DNA of 64,000 nt, from contig NC_134460.1 in NCBI RefSeq assembly GCF_047948215.1, forward strand, positions 128,572,324-128,636,323, in the 5' to 3' direction. Position 1 is the first letter of the stretch. Every line of letters starts with the position of its first letter. Source of the stretch: Lycorma delicatula (Eukaryota > Arthropoda > Insecta > Hemiptera > Fulgoridae). The translations under genes and the position numbers were made by a program. The notes under the pieces are model-generated. The model was not told where the DNA came from, made no database searches, and saw only the letters and a list, made by a program, of their open reading frames with translations. Below are positions 35,201-50,100 of the stretch, one piece after another.

Positions 35201-38200
35201 GGGGATAATACAGATTAGTCTTCATGTCACACAATTAGTCATAATGTTTTTTTAACAAGAACTGAATTACATTCAAAATTGAAACCATTATGATTATCTT
35301 TTTTCTATTTAAGAAGTACCTGAAGTAAATAAATGAATTATTTCTGAACAGAATTTTTCGCTGATGTTGGAGTTACAACTAATAGTTGTAGTGAATTTTA
35401 ATCATATTAATTCTTCAACACAAATTATTACCCATACTCCCTCATCTTTGGAATTCTGGAATGAAGTACTCTGAGCATGTGGATGAAAGAATGTATCAGG
35501 AATGTACAGAAATGTATTTTTCATAGTTATCAGCAACTGCTGAGTTCACTGAATGCTGTGTAGATTTCAAATACATATTACACAGAATTTCTGTAGGGCT
35601 TATAGATGTTGTTTGTTGAATTTTCTTAAAAGTGTCTTTTCTTCTGTAAAAGAAGAAAATATTTGACATGTTTAAAGAAAGGGTACACTTCTAAAGAAGA
35701 TGTACCAGCAACAAATGTTTGCTTGTACCTCTTCTGTTGAGGTATAAAGTATAGTTATCCCTGAAGTATGATTGAATTTATTTGGTGAAATTTATATACT
35801 ACCAATAGGTGTATATTAATTTGAACTATACTACTTTAAAATTTCTAATAAAGTAAAAAGAATATTTTTTAAACCTTTTAAATACATAATTAGATATCTT
35901 TGTTATGTGTTCCTTTTGAGTTATTTCAGTTTGAATATAACCAATTTTTTGCAAATTACAATATCAAGGATGTGTGAAATGTAAAGAAATGATTTGTAGG
36001 TTACAGACTTTCTCAGGAGGTTGTCTCCTGTAAAGCCTTTGAAAAAAGAAAAAAGTGAGTATCTGTTCCCTAAAAATACTTAATTTCAGAGTTGAGATTT
36101 TGTGTTAATATATCTTAGATTTTTAATTATATTTTTTGTTCTATTTCCTTCAGTATAGGCTAAAATATTGAGCTTAAAATGTAGTATGTTTTTTGTAGAT
36201 TAACATGGCTTTCATGTTTCTTTAGAAAGTTCTAATAGGTTTAACAGTTTTACCAGTAACCTGTGCTTTGTTTGTAAATGTTTTATGGTGTGTAAAAAGT
36301 ATACCTTAAGCTCTAAAATCAGTATTTGATGAATTATAAGCAAACACTGAAAAAAATGTGCCAGTGAGTGCTTTTTTTGTTCAAGATTCATGGTATATAA
36401 CAACCCAGGAACAAATATTGGCTCCCCGAATACAGCAGAAACCATTTAATGTGGACATTTTTGATCTGTATGACAAGATAACAACTGAAAAATGTTATTG
36501 CAGCAGCGGGTTTGTATTTTCTGACTTTTATAACCATACCTTCAGAAAGGTATACAACTTCTTTTCACAAAAGATAGCATAAATATTACATGGTGAGAAT
36601 AAATAAATTTTTGGGCCGCTTGTTTTCAATCAAACTTTCACCTGTTACACTATTGTTTATAAAAAAAATTTTTTTAATGGTGAAAACAAACCCTTCACGA
36701 TGACAAAGAATGGGATTTTTATCCACTTTTCTTATGAGTTCTTCAGCTTTTTGTTGTTGCATCATGGTATCTTCCACATTCACATGTTCATAGATGTTGT
36801 GAACTACTTTTAATTTGAAATAAAACTGATTTATTTTTAATGTTGCAATTTATCTTAAAATTTAAGTTTTCATTTGATTTTTAGTATATTTAATAGTGTT
36901 AAACTTTTAGAAAAAGTGTGCTGAAATTTTAAAATTACACTGCTTCTTTAAACACTCATTTTTGGTAATTTATCTTAATGCTGTAAAATGGAAAGTTTTT
37001 CTTTGATATTTAAATTATCACCTTTTTTTAAGTCCACAGTCACTGCTATTTCATGGATATTTACCAAAAATAACAAAAAAGCGAAAAAATTATGATCAAT
37101 CGTTCACAATATACACATTTTATAGCCAAAATCTTAAATCTTTTTAATCTTTACATGGAACTAGCAGTTAATGATGTTAAAGAACAATTTAGATTCGGAG
37201 TAACAGTACAAGGTGAAAAGATGAAGATGCTACGATTTGCTGATGATATAGTAATTCTAGCCGAGAATAAAAAGATTTAGAAGAAACAATGAACGGCATA
37301 GATGAAGTCCTACGCAAGAACTATCGCATGAAAATAAACAAGAAAAAACAAAAGTAATGAAATGTAGTAGAAATAACAAAGATGGACCACTGAATGTGAA
37401 AATAGGAGGAGAAAAGATTATGGAGGTAGAAGAATTTTGTTATTTGGGAAGTAGAATTACTAAAGATGGACGAAGCAGGAGCGATATAAAATGCCGAATA
37501 GCACAAGCTAAACGAGCCTTCAGTAAGAAATATAATTTGTTTACATCAAAAATTAATTTAAATGTCAGGAAAAGATTTTTGAAAGTGTATGTTTGGAGTG
37601 TCGCTTTATATGGAAGTGAAACTTGAACAATCGGAGTATCTGAGAAGAAAAGATTAGAAGCTTTTGAAATGTGGTGCTATAGGAGAATGTTAAAATTCAG
37701 ATGGGTGGATAAAGTGACAAATGAAGAGGTATTGCGGCAAATAGATGAAGAAAGAAGCATTTGGAAAAATATAGTTAAAAGAAGAGACAGACTTATAGGC
37801 CACATACTAAGGCATCCTGGAATAGTCGCTTTAATTTTGGAAGGACAGGTAAAAGGGAAAAATTGTGTAGGCAGGCCACGTTTGGAATATGTAAAACAAA
37901 TTGTTAGGGATGTAGGATGTAGAGGGTATACTGAAATGAAACGACTAGCACTAGATAGGGAATCTTGGAGAGCTGCATCAAACCAGTCAAATGACTGAAG
38001 ACAAAAAAAAAAGTATATATTAATATAGATGCCCTTCCTCACCTTAGCAAAGAATTACAAAAATTTAGATCTGATTTAGCATTTTCTTATTAATTTATTT
38101 TTATTTCCTGTTTAGGATCAAGATGCACATGATAAAATCAAAGAACTTAGAAGAATAGCATTTGATACTGAAGGCATGAATGCTACAGACACAACAGTTC

Positions 38201-41060
38201 GTAGGCAGATGGGTGTATTTGCAAAGGATTATAAGAAACTTGGTTTTAAATATGATATAAATCCAGCTTTAGATTTTACTGAAGCTCCTCCTGGTATGTT
38301 GGCGCTAGATTGTATGATTTATTTTGCACGTAATCATACTGAGAGTTACACAAAGGTAATTTGATTCATTGTATTTATCGCTTGGGGCTATTTATTTAAC
38401 ATTTTTTGTCTTTTATTTAGGGTTTTTTAAAAATATTTCCTAGTTGTTTGAATGTTAATATTCTACTTATTTTTAGATCCTAGTAAATTCCTGTAAAATA
38501 TTGTTTCTCTGTTCATCTCATGTCTATATAGTTGTACAAAATTTAAACTTTAGCTGATTTAATAATACATTTTTCTTGCATTTGCAGTATTAAGTTCAAG
38601 AAGTATCCACATAGTAAGTTCTAATGGACTGCAAAAAAAAAACTTACAAAGAGTTTTTATTGCTATTTGAAATACACACCTTAGTCTGTACTTTTACAGA
38701 TGTTGTGGTGTACCTAACCCATCGGGTTGATCCAGTAGTGACCTCGTCATCACAAATCAGCTGCTTTTGAAGTCAAGAGTTCTAAGGTTCAAATCCTAGT
38801 AAAGGCAGTTATTTTTATACGGATTTGAATACTAGATTACATATACCTAAGTATAGGTATAACATAGATTAGTTGTACCTATAACAGTAGGTCTTAGTAC
38901 ATAGTACTAAGACCTACTTATACTAGATACTGGTGTTTTTTGGTGGTTGGGTTTCAGTTAACCACATGTCTCAGGAATTGACGACATGAGAATGTACAAG
39001 CCTACATTCATAGATATCATCCACTGAAGTAATGTGGTTCTGAAGGCTACAGAAAAAGAAACACATGTTTTGGAAAGTTGTTATTTGTGATAATAACCAT
39101 GTTTTAACAGCTTAATTGACTTAGCAGTTGGCAGATTGTGGAACTGCTAATCAATAAAGTTTAGCCTGTAGGGTGGATTATGGTATTATTCCATGCCAAA
39201 GGTCAAGATGATTTTACATTGTGATAGCTAGTGTGGATGGGCGTTGTCATGAATCAACACAACTCTGGTAAACTTTAGTATCTTAAATATTTTGCAAATA
39301 GAGTCTGCATTAATTGCAAAACTTTTTAAACAAAATATCTACTAGTAAAACTCCATTTTTATTCCCAAACATTGTGCACATGATCTTCCAATGGAAAATA
39401 TTTGCTTGAATTTTATCTTTGTTGGTAATGAAGTGTGCCTCAGCTCTGTGGGCTGTTGTTTCAAATAAGGAGTCATCTATGATACCTGCTCTTTTTCTCC
39501 ACTGACTAAATATCTCTAGATGTCATTCATTGCCTTACACTTTGAGTTGTGTAAAAAAGGCTAACGCATTGCTGCTGTTTCATTTTGTGTTGTTCCGTAA
39601 GCATCTTTAGCATGTATACAATTTCTGATAGTTGAGTTTTCCAGAAATAGTTTGTGAAGAAGTGTACGTGTAATTTTTGAAAAATGTAGAAATCCTCTAA
39701 ATTACTAATTCTCTCTTAAGCTGTACACACAAAATTGCTACTAACAATAGTGACCCCACTCTATTCATCATTGTTTATATTTTTGCATCCTTCATTAAAA
39801 AGTAGCATCCTTTCCATACTGTTGAGTTACTCCTTCATGCTTTACATAAATTTCATAAATGTTTTGGTAATTTCACCTAGTTTAACGTTCCTTGCACCCA
39901 AGAAATGTATCGCAGACTGAATTTCATGTTAATGAACATTTTGATTTGCTTTTATTTTATAAATCACACAATCACAGTGTGTTAATGTGATATGTATTTT
40001 TTGTGGTTCATAGAAATTAAAAATGGATTAAAAGAAGAAAGTGGGAGTACTACAGTGACTTTTATTCAGCAGATTATGTGACATGGGTATCGATTTACTT
40101 CTAAGTAAATTCTGTACTCATCTACTTTATTTTGGTACATGATATAAATAAATTGAAAAGAAAACAAAATTGATCATAACAAAAGTGATGTATAATTCTG
40201 TCGTAAAGAGTCAAACTGAATTTATCAGCAGTCTTCTGTATTCATGCTGAAGTTGACATGATCATGGTTGAAAATAGAAATTTACTTTTTGATATTTTTT
40301 CACTCCGTACTCAATGAGAAACACATGAACAAAATGTTATACTAGCATTACTGTACTGCAATATCATTCTTATGTATAAAGGAAATGCAAGACAAAGTTA
40401 CACATTCCTTGTATCCAAATCCAAAATAGACGACAAACATACTTATTACCCACTAAAATGTAGACACTTACTTGCAACTCACAGCGTAAACACAACTTTT
40501 TTACAGATGCTATATCGCCTAACATACATGCACTATTGTCAGACAAAACTAAATAGAAGAACTCAATACCTAGTAAAACATCTGGCACAAATTGATAGCT
40601 ACTAATTGTCACACATAGACAACTTGCCGCATAAAATACAAGACGAAATCAAAAATATACCTTGAGACAGGAAATATGCATCAACCAACAGATACACAAA
40701 ATTGTCAACATTTTCAGAAAATAAGATTACTTTGTCTCTTTCAAAATTACTAACACATTGATGAATATAGCAATCCTGAAATTTATAATTAAATTTGCAG
40801 TGATTGGACAAATGCCACATTAAACAGACTATAGACACACATTTACTCATAGGTACAAGAAACAGATATAGACACTACACACATAAACCTCACCACCAAA
40901 CTCCAAACTTTAAACTTCACCACTAAAACACAGTAACAGAAAAACCAAAAAAATGTAATACAATATATTTATTTTTTGAATTTAATTAGCACAGTGGTCA
41001 ATACCACTGAGTGGTATTTCTTCATCAACTATGTTAATGAATTATATGAATTTAAAAAAA

Positions 41061-41104
<44 letters not shown>

Positions 41105-44100
41105 TATTTGATATATTTGAGTTTCTGATAACAGTGTTTCAAAGACACTGATGAAAGTGCTAATAATTAGCTCTAAAAGCTCTTTGAAAGAGCAGGTTTC
41201 ATTAATTTGAAGAATTTAAAATAGTTTAATACTTTAATAATTTAAAACTTATCATATTCTGTCATAAGAAGAATATTAACTACAATATAGATTTAAAATT
41301 GTAAGAAAAATGGAAAATACTACTTTTAGAAAAGGGTAATGTATTTCAGTCTAAAAAAAGAAGTACATTAATTTTATATAAATGTTATTATCTAATAATG
41401 ACTGTGGGTATAAAAAGTTTATAGAGAGTTAATAAAATCTCCATTGCAATATACTAATGTAAGAGCAGATTAAAAAGCATGTTTTGATAAAATGTTGCTG
41501 TCTATTTGAGGGATTAGTTTAACTCTGTAATATGGCATAATTTGTAACTTATAACGTCTTGTAATTGTGATGTATTTTTATTTTTCTGTAGTTGTTGAAT
41601 GAAACCACCTGAGATAAAGAAATAAAAATATTACGGAAAATTAATTATTATGCCAGAAATGATTATGCTTAGTCTGGTTTAAAAGTTTTGCGTACTATCT
41701 GTCCCTTATGCGAATATCAGGTAGTAGTATATATTAGAAAAAACAGAAAACTGTGTTTGCTTTTTAGAAGCAACATTGTTTCAATTTCTAATTTAATAGC
41801 CTTCATATGTTATAGCGGACTGATCTTTGTTTAAACATAACAGAAGGCATGATGATCAGACAGTCCATGTTTATTAGCATCACTGCTTCTATCAAATTCC
41901 AAACTTATTGACAGAAGAACATTTAACTCCATTGTTCTGTTTAAATAATACATACTTGAAGTTCTGTTGTTACAGAAATTAAATATAATTAAAAAATCCT
42001 GTTATATTTTCTAATTAATTAATATACCTGGTGATCATTTGAAAAGTTACCATATTTATCTTTTAACAGCTATCAGTCCCATCATATTTTTGTTTGCAGC
42101 ATGTACACTATTCTTGGGGAGAACCTTTTTAAAATTATTTTCCGAGGGTGGAACCCACTCTCTCCACTACACCTACCCCATCTCAAAAATCTTAAATGGC
42201 AATGGTATCATTTAATTACATTAATTGATAATCTGAAAAAAATAATGAATTTTGGTGAAAAGAAAATAAAAATTTGGGCTAGGTAGGAAAAACTATTTGA
42301 GGTGGTATTTTTTTTTAAATTTCAGTCCAACAAAAATAACTATAGAATTACATGATATTACTTTGTAAACCATTTGAAATAGTCATAATCTGTAGATTAA
42401 AACTGTGAAAATAATTTTTTAAATTATCAACTCAAAATTTTGCCCTTGATTGTTTTTTAAATCTTTAAGGGTTGAAAACTTATTTTTTTAAATGAGATGA
42501 TGTAGTTTGTAACACCTCATTGGAAGGCTGTTTGAATGACAAGTAATTTGGTACAAATAAAATAAAAATTGGTTCACTGATATTGAACTTATGATTAAAA
42601 ATGTGTTTTTTTTTTAGATTATGTTGGGATACAATGTTGAAATCATCTGTTCTTAAAAATATGGATTTTAGGTTTCTCCAGCATTGTAAAAACGTACCAG
42701 TAAACACAGCATTATAAGTTAAACATACGAAAACCAATAATAACTTTACTGGCAGCATGTTGAAAAATTGATTACCTTATTATAACAGGTTATAATTTTC
42801 TGCCAATTATTGAGATCTTAGTTTTGGTAAATTTTTGCAAATTTTATTCTTTGATATAGTATGCAATTAGTGGCAAAAAGTATTTATTTCATTATCATGT
42901 TTTATTTAAATTGTTGTGTTCTTTAGTTAAAATTGGCATTTGGTTTATGTTATTGTTATACCATTTGGACTTTCATTTTTTGTCTTTAGTAAAAAAAGAA
43001 GTGTGCGGGAGCCAAGTTGGGACTGTAGGGTGGCTGGGACAGTGTTGCCACGTTAGATGTGGCCAGGTAGTGCGCCATGGCGAAGGCAGTGTGGGCTGGT
43101 GCGTTGTCATGGTGAAGTTTCCAATCGCCATTGATGTCTGGTCTGATGCTCGGATTCTTGCTCCCAGTCTCTTGAGAACTTCTACGTAAAATTTAGAGTT
43201 AACGGCTATCCTGGGAGGTACAAATTCATGGTGGACGATCCCCCTGATGTATAAAAACACAATGCGCAATGTCTTGATCTGTGATTTGCTCATTTGAGTC
43301 TTCTTGGGATGAGGGGACATCGAGGTGTGCCATTCGGCACTTTGCCTCTTCATTTCAGGGTCGTACTGGAATATCCTTGTTTCATCTCCCATAATAGCAT
43401 TGTCAAAAAAGTGAGGATCATTTAAAAGCAATATAAAATTATCAGAAAAAACTAAAAAAATATATATAAAAAATGAATACACGCCACAGAAAAAATTAAC
43501 AATACTGACATATACTACAAATAATAAATTAATTAAATATATTAATAATAATTATAATAAAACATTCAATATTAAAAATTCTAAATTTAATAAACAAGGT
43601 GTGTATAGTCTAAATTGTAAAGATTGAGATATGATGTATATCATTATAACAACCATAAATTTTCCATATGCGCATAAGAACACATCGATGGTACTAAAAG
43701 CAATACCCCAAAAGTTCCAATTTTGCTAACACTCTTAGATAATGGTCATACATACAAACAAAATAATTTTATAAAAAATTTAGATATTTCCTATAATCAT
43801 TTTAATAGACATAATTTAGAAAAATTTCACACTGTAATAACCATAATAATTTAATTAATGAACAAAAAATTTTTAAAGAAGATAAATTACTCAATACAAA
43901 TATAAAGAGGTAATAATCATAAACAACTAAAATATCATTTTTGATAACAAAGCTTCCCTTAATTCTACCAGAATTCACTATATTGTCTTGTAATTATTTT
44001 CACTATGACTGTAATTATTTTAGTTTTTGACTTACTATATTATTTTTATCTCCTGATGGTCTGAAATAAACTGAAATATCTTGAGAAAATAGATCTTTTT

Positions 44101-47100
44101 TGCTGGTAAGGTGGATATCAAATTTTTAATTATTTTTTGTTCTATTAAAAAAAATTATCAACTGAGAAACCATGTTTAAAAAAAAAATTAATATTTCTTC
44201 ATGTTAGGAAGCTCATTATTGAAATAAAATGAATTAACATTTTCTGATTGTGGTTTTAGTAAAATTTTCCAACTTTTCAATTATTTTCACATGCTTTCAA
44301 GTCTTTTTAGAGCTAACATGTTTGCCATCAATTTTGTGTTTCTTTATTGCATTAAAAATTGTTCTTTCACAAACAACTGTTGCACTGCTTGCTTTCTGAG
44401 CAATTTCTCTAACTGCAGTTTCAGGATTCTTTTTTTAAAGTTGTATATAAATTGCTGAATATTTTTTTTTTTGGAGCTACTTAAGGGTTTTCCTGATTTA
44501 TGTTTCACAACAGAATCATTCATATTTAATACCTGTTTGGCACAAAAAACACATGGTAGATTAAAATTAATGAAAATAAGACTGAATAAAACTGTTATAA
44601 AAATGAACTATAAAACTGTATCGTACTATAAAGAGTAACACGATAACAAAAATTGAAATTCTTTCACTGAACTGAATAATCTTATGAAGAATTACAAATG
44701 ATGTTATTGTTATTAAACACCAATGATTCAACAAAATTTTTAATTTATTAACATTGGCATGTCATGGTTCCAGACAAGTGATAGCTTACATATATTGTTA
44801 TATGTAAAGCAATAATTGCACTGTGTGAGTGACAGAATGATTCAAACTAAACTACTGGTATGTTTCATACATGCTGAATCCTATTTATATTTGCTGCACC
44901 GTTTTTTGAGACAAACTACAGTTGTCTACATTTTCCATGTAATTTGAAGTATAATTGGGTATTGTGTTAACTCAATAATGTCATATTTAAATGCCTACAC
45001 AGCTGACTTAGAAATCCTATTTAAATTCCCTGGCAGTATGTTGGAGAACACGGTAATACATAACAAAAATCATATAAAATCAACCAATAAAGATTTTTCA
45101 TTGAAAATTTACATGAACATTACTAATACAGTAAACTCACCACCTGTGATGCCTTAGTATGTTTGTTGAGTGTGGTACACTTCAAAAAATCTTTCTATAT
45201 AAAGAGCAACACCACACTTTTTGCACTGCCATACAGTTTCACTTCTTTTTCCCCTACCATAGCATACAACTCACTGTTTTGTCACTTTTTTTCTTTTCTG
45301 TAGAGGGAATATGAATTGAAAAGTGGGCTCACATTTTTGCCTGCAGTCTCATGGGGTTGGTACTGGTTGAAGGTTGCCCTCATATGCATTAGTTTTGTTA
45401 CATATTTTATCAAACAAAGGTTCCATATATTCTGAAAAAAATTTGAAGTTCTTAAGGGTGGATCTGACTTGGACTTATTCAATATATATTCACAAACGCC
45501 ACTATGTTCGATAAAGGAATATGTAATGGGGTTATTTTAAGTTTTTGTCCAATTCCAATAACTTTGTTTTTTTCTGCGTTGCAGTATGTACGCGCTTAGA
45601 AGGGCCTATAGTATCATCGCTTTCCTCACTAATTAAAAAACTCACTAGATTCACTAGAACTATCACTACAACTTTAATACTATATCACTATAACTTTTAT
45701 TCATCATTAGAAAAATCACTATTTAGAACACTTTCTAAACATTTTGTCACTATCATCACCACAAAACCTTTTCTCCACCATGATGGCTACTGAGGTCATC
45801 AAAGAAATACAAACAAACAGATAATTTTATTTTGATAAGAAGCAGTGAGCGAGGCTAGAAAGGGAATTTATGAAAATCACATGTCTCCACTTCACTGCAG
45901 AATACATTACAATGCCATCTATGAGCTACAAACTGCATGTATATGGAGCACTGCAGCATTGCGACCTGAGGTCGTCATATGACTTAACGTGCCAAAAAAT
46001 CGCATGACAACCTTTGGGTGTCATATGATTAGAATGGTTTAAAACTATCTGTAGTGTATTAGACTTTATTTAAATTGAAATGTAGTTTGCTTGTAAAATA
46101 AGTATAGTTAAATGCTTGTGATGATTATGGTTGTAGGTTGTTCTTGAGAACTCCTGCCGAGCAGATGAACACGAGTGCCCATTTGGTAGAACAAGTATTG
46201 TATTAGTAAAACTTTTATGTGATGTTTTGAGGATTGGTGAACCGCCTAGTGATCATGGGCAGAATTACTATCCTATGTTTTTTACTCATGATCATCCTTT
46301 TGAAGAATTTTTTTGTATATGTATTGTTCTTCTCAATAAAACATGGAAGGAGATGAGAGCAACTACAGAAGATTTTGTCAAGGTATAAGAATTATAAAAA
46401 AAACTATAGTCTTACAATGTATTAATTTCCTGTGCCATTAGATATCAATTATTTGTCCTATTCAAGGTCAGTTTTGTCACAAATATTTATAATGTCATTA
46501 TTAAATAGTATGAAATAGAATGAAGTAATATGATTGTCATAGTGTTTTAATAAATTTATTTTCTTTTAATAAAATAAATAGCATAACCCTATTTTTTACA
46601 GAACTAGTTCCTCAGACATTAAATCTACTCTTGAGGTTAGCTTTGTTAAAAACTAACCTAAAATTGCAAATCATATTCTATCAATAAAAATTTCTATCTT
46701 CATTAGTATCAATCTGATTTTAAATTTATGTTCTCAGCTTCATATCTTATACGAGATTGGGAATTTTACAAGTTCCTGTTAATAATAATACTTTTGCTCA
46801 ATTAAACTAAATTTATAGAGGCATAAAATTATTGAAACTGTTAATTGAAGTAAAAAAAATGTCTTACCTTAAAGCATTTAAAGTTAACTGGTAAGAAAGA
46901 TAAAGAGTTAATTAAACAATAAACCATCAGTTGTGCAGTGAAATGAGTTAAAAAGTAGATAATTTTAGATGTTACATTTTTTTATGATTAACTTTTAATT
47001 AGGCATAGCTTCATTTTAATTATGTATTTAATTAATTCATCTGAATGTACTTTATTATCTTGCAATTTTCTTATTGTTATTCTCTTTGTTCTTATAAGTA

Positions 47101-50100
47101 ATATGAAGTTTAACTTATATAATTCACTCGCATATGCCTGTAACTACTGTGAAAACAAACAATTGTTGATCCAGTGATGTTCTCTTACATTGTTACTAGT
47201 ATGAACTAGACTATTTCCACCACTTAAGTTTTTCTTTGGTGGGGAGTAAATAATGATGTAATTGTATTAATTTGGTATTTATTTTGTTATTTTATCAACA
47301 TTGTATAATGTTCTATTGCAAATAAATAAAATAAAGGAAATGTTTACACATATTGAACTAAGAATATCCTAAAAAAAACAACAAAAACAAGTAATATAGA
47401 TATTTTATTCAATTGGATATATTCTTTGTAACATTGAATTACAAAACAGAATTACTGCAGGACTTTCAAGAAAAATCTTGGTTTTTCTTGTGAAACTTAG
47501 AAAATCTGATCAAACTTCAAAATTATAAATAAAAAGGTTATACTAGCAATATTATTAAATAAAAATAATAATTTTATCAAATAGTAGTGATGTAAAAATA
47601 ATAAATAAAATAATTACATAATAAAATAAATTTTAAAGATGTTAATTGCTAAATATTTAAATTTATAATGTATGCAAAAAAATTGTTTTTTTGCATAGCC
47701 TTGATCATCAAGCATCAAACTATGACCTAAAATAAAATTTATGGAAAAAATTTCAAAAAACGTTCCTGTTAAATACAAATGTTTGCCAAGGAGATGACCT
47801 TTCACCAATCAATTAGATGGCCTCTCTCATCTATTCCAATCAACTGTGTATTGAAGGAAGACAGTGATAATGTATTAAAAAGGAAATTAAAAATCTCAAA
47901 GTAATCAAATCTTTTAAAAATGCATTTCTTTAACAAAAAGTCCTTATCTAGAAATGCAAAGTTAAGAAACTGTTATACCATAAGTTTGTAAGCTTTTGAA
48001 GGAGCTATAAACCATAATTTATGATGAAAATGAAAACAAAATAAAATTCAGATTTTTAACTTAACAAAGAACATCCCAAAATGTTTGTAACGATCCCTTT
48101 ACACCAAATTTTCATTAGTCCTCGCAATTAAAAATACAGATGACAGAAAGTTATTAAAATACCATTTATTTTTGAACAGACAGACTATTTCACAAAATTA
48201 TAAGTGGATTAATTAAGGTGGATATCACAAATCTCTGTATATACAACATCTTATTATCTTAGTGTATACCTTTTTCTGTAAAACTTGAGATGAACTTGGG
48301 GCCTGTTACACCCTTTTTAGACTTTATTATATTCTTTTTACTTTTGTTAAACATTATGTTTTTAGTTTTACATTTAGTTTAAATTTTAATTTTATAGCTG
48401 TGATATTAGTTTTAAGTGTTTTTTTTAAAGAGATTTTAGCTATGATATTAGTTGTAAGTTTTTGTTTAATTTCTTAGTTTTTAATTTAGTTCCAGTATGT
48501 TTTATTTGATATGCTGCTTTAATTAAAATCAGTTAATTATTTGTTGATGTTTTTGTATGTTTGAATCATGTATTAATTAAAAATAATTGAATGTAAAATT
48601 GTTCTACTCCAAATATTAATTACTGTCGCCTTTTCCAGAGCTTACTTAATTAAATTTTCTTGTGTCCAAGATAGTAGTGCTCATATTCAAAAGTGCTCAT
48701 TTAAATTTAACCAGTGTACAGATCTGAATACCAGTCAATATTTGAAACTACCATCATATGATTTTTAGCCAGATGCTTGTGTATTGTACATGAAAGTACA
48801 CATTTAAATTATAAGTATTATACACTTATGCTCTTAACTGATACAATGTTGTTTAACAATTTTTCTTTTAATAGGTATTCAGTGTTGTGAAAGAACAGAT
48901 TACTAGAGCATTAGCTTCTCAACCTGCTGGTCTAGATAAGTTTAAACAAAGATTACAAGTATTAACATATGCTGAAATAACAAACTTATGGCAACAAGAA
49001 CGGACATCACGTGAAAAATGGGAGTCACATGCAAGACCAATTGTTGAACTTAAAGAACAGATTACCCCGGAGATAATGGAATTGATTCAACAACAACGTC
49101 TTGGATTTCTTGTTGAGGGAACGCGTTTTACTAAATACTCACAGAGAGGCCAGGTATTTATTTAATTATTTTTTATTGTTTATTAAAAAAATTAAATAAT
49201 TTTGATAATAAAACTTTAATAGATAGTTCATTTTTCTTGCCTATATATAAATTAGAATGCTGTATTCTATTGGGTGTGGGGCTCTGTATTTATTAAAATG
49301 TTCTGAGATTGATATTATCCAACCAGCGAACTCATAAAAAATCTACATACAGTCACAGAGTATTAGCATATTAGATTTTTTTTTCGGCTTGAAACATTAA
49401 ATTTTATTGTATACTCTTATGTACTGCTTCTTGGTTTGTCCACTATTAAATACTAAAAATTTATGATTTTGGATTTGTTATTTACTAAGTTACTCTAACT
49501 TTAGTTATCAAAATTATTGACTGACTTCAGATCCCTAATATTCAAATCATGGGAAATATATCTAAGCCCATTTTCAATATTGATGACATTGTATTTACTT
49601 TCATTCTTTTAATGATAAACTAAAGAAAAAGTTAATAATTATAATAATATTTTGAATGAAAAACTTATCAAGATATTGTAGTGTTATTCCTGAGATTATA
49701 AATATTTCTTTTAATAAAACTAAATGTTTATTGAGAAAATTAAAGAAAAACTTATAAGTGTGAGTAAATTAAAATGTAGTTTGAGTAAATAAAAGTTCAC
49801 TGTAGTATGTATAATAATAAATTATATTAGTAGTGATAAAAAAATAAAAGAATTTTAATTTTTATCAAAAATACTAATTATTATTCGATATTGGTATTAT
49901 CCCCTTCAAAGTAGGTCCCCCAAAGGTTCAACACACACATACCAGCATTTTTTCAATTTTCAAAACATTGTGGAAAGTCGTTTTTGGTATGACCCTAAGT
50001 TCATTCAGTGAGTTTTTTCTTTATTTCATCTGTTACTGCAGATTGTTATCCTTTAATGCTCTCTTAATCAGTAGAAGCAAGAAAAAGTCAAAGGGTGTCC

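Noticed and set aside
40370..40850. Overlapping open frames on both strands
   Set aside because: No conserved motif in any frame; typical of unassigned intron sequence.
41061..41098. Possible origin or regulatory AT-rich element
   Set aside because: It is a plain AT microsatellite.
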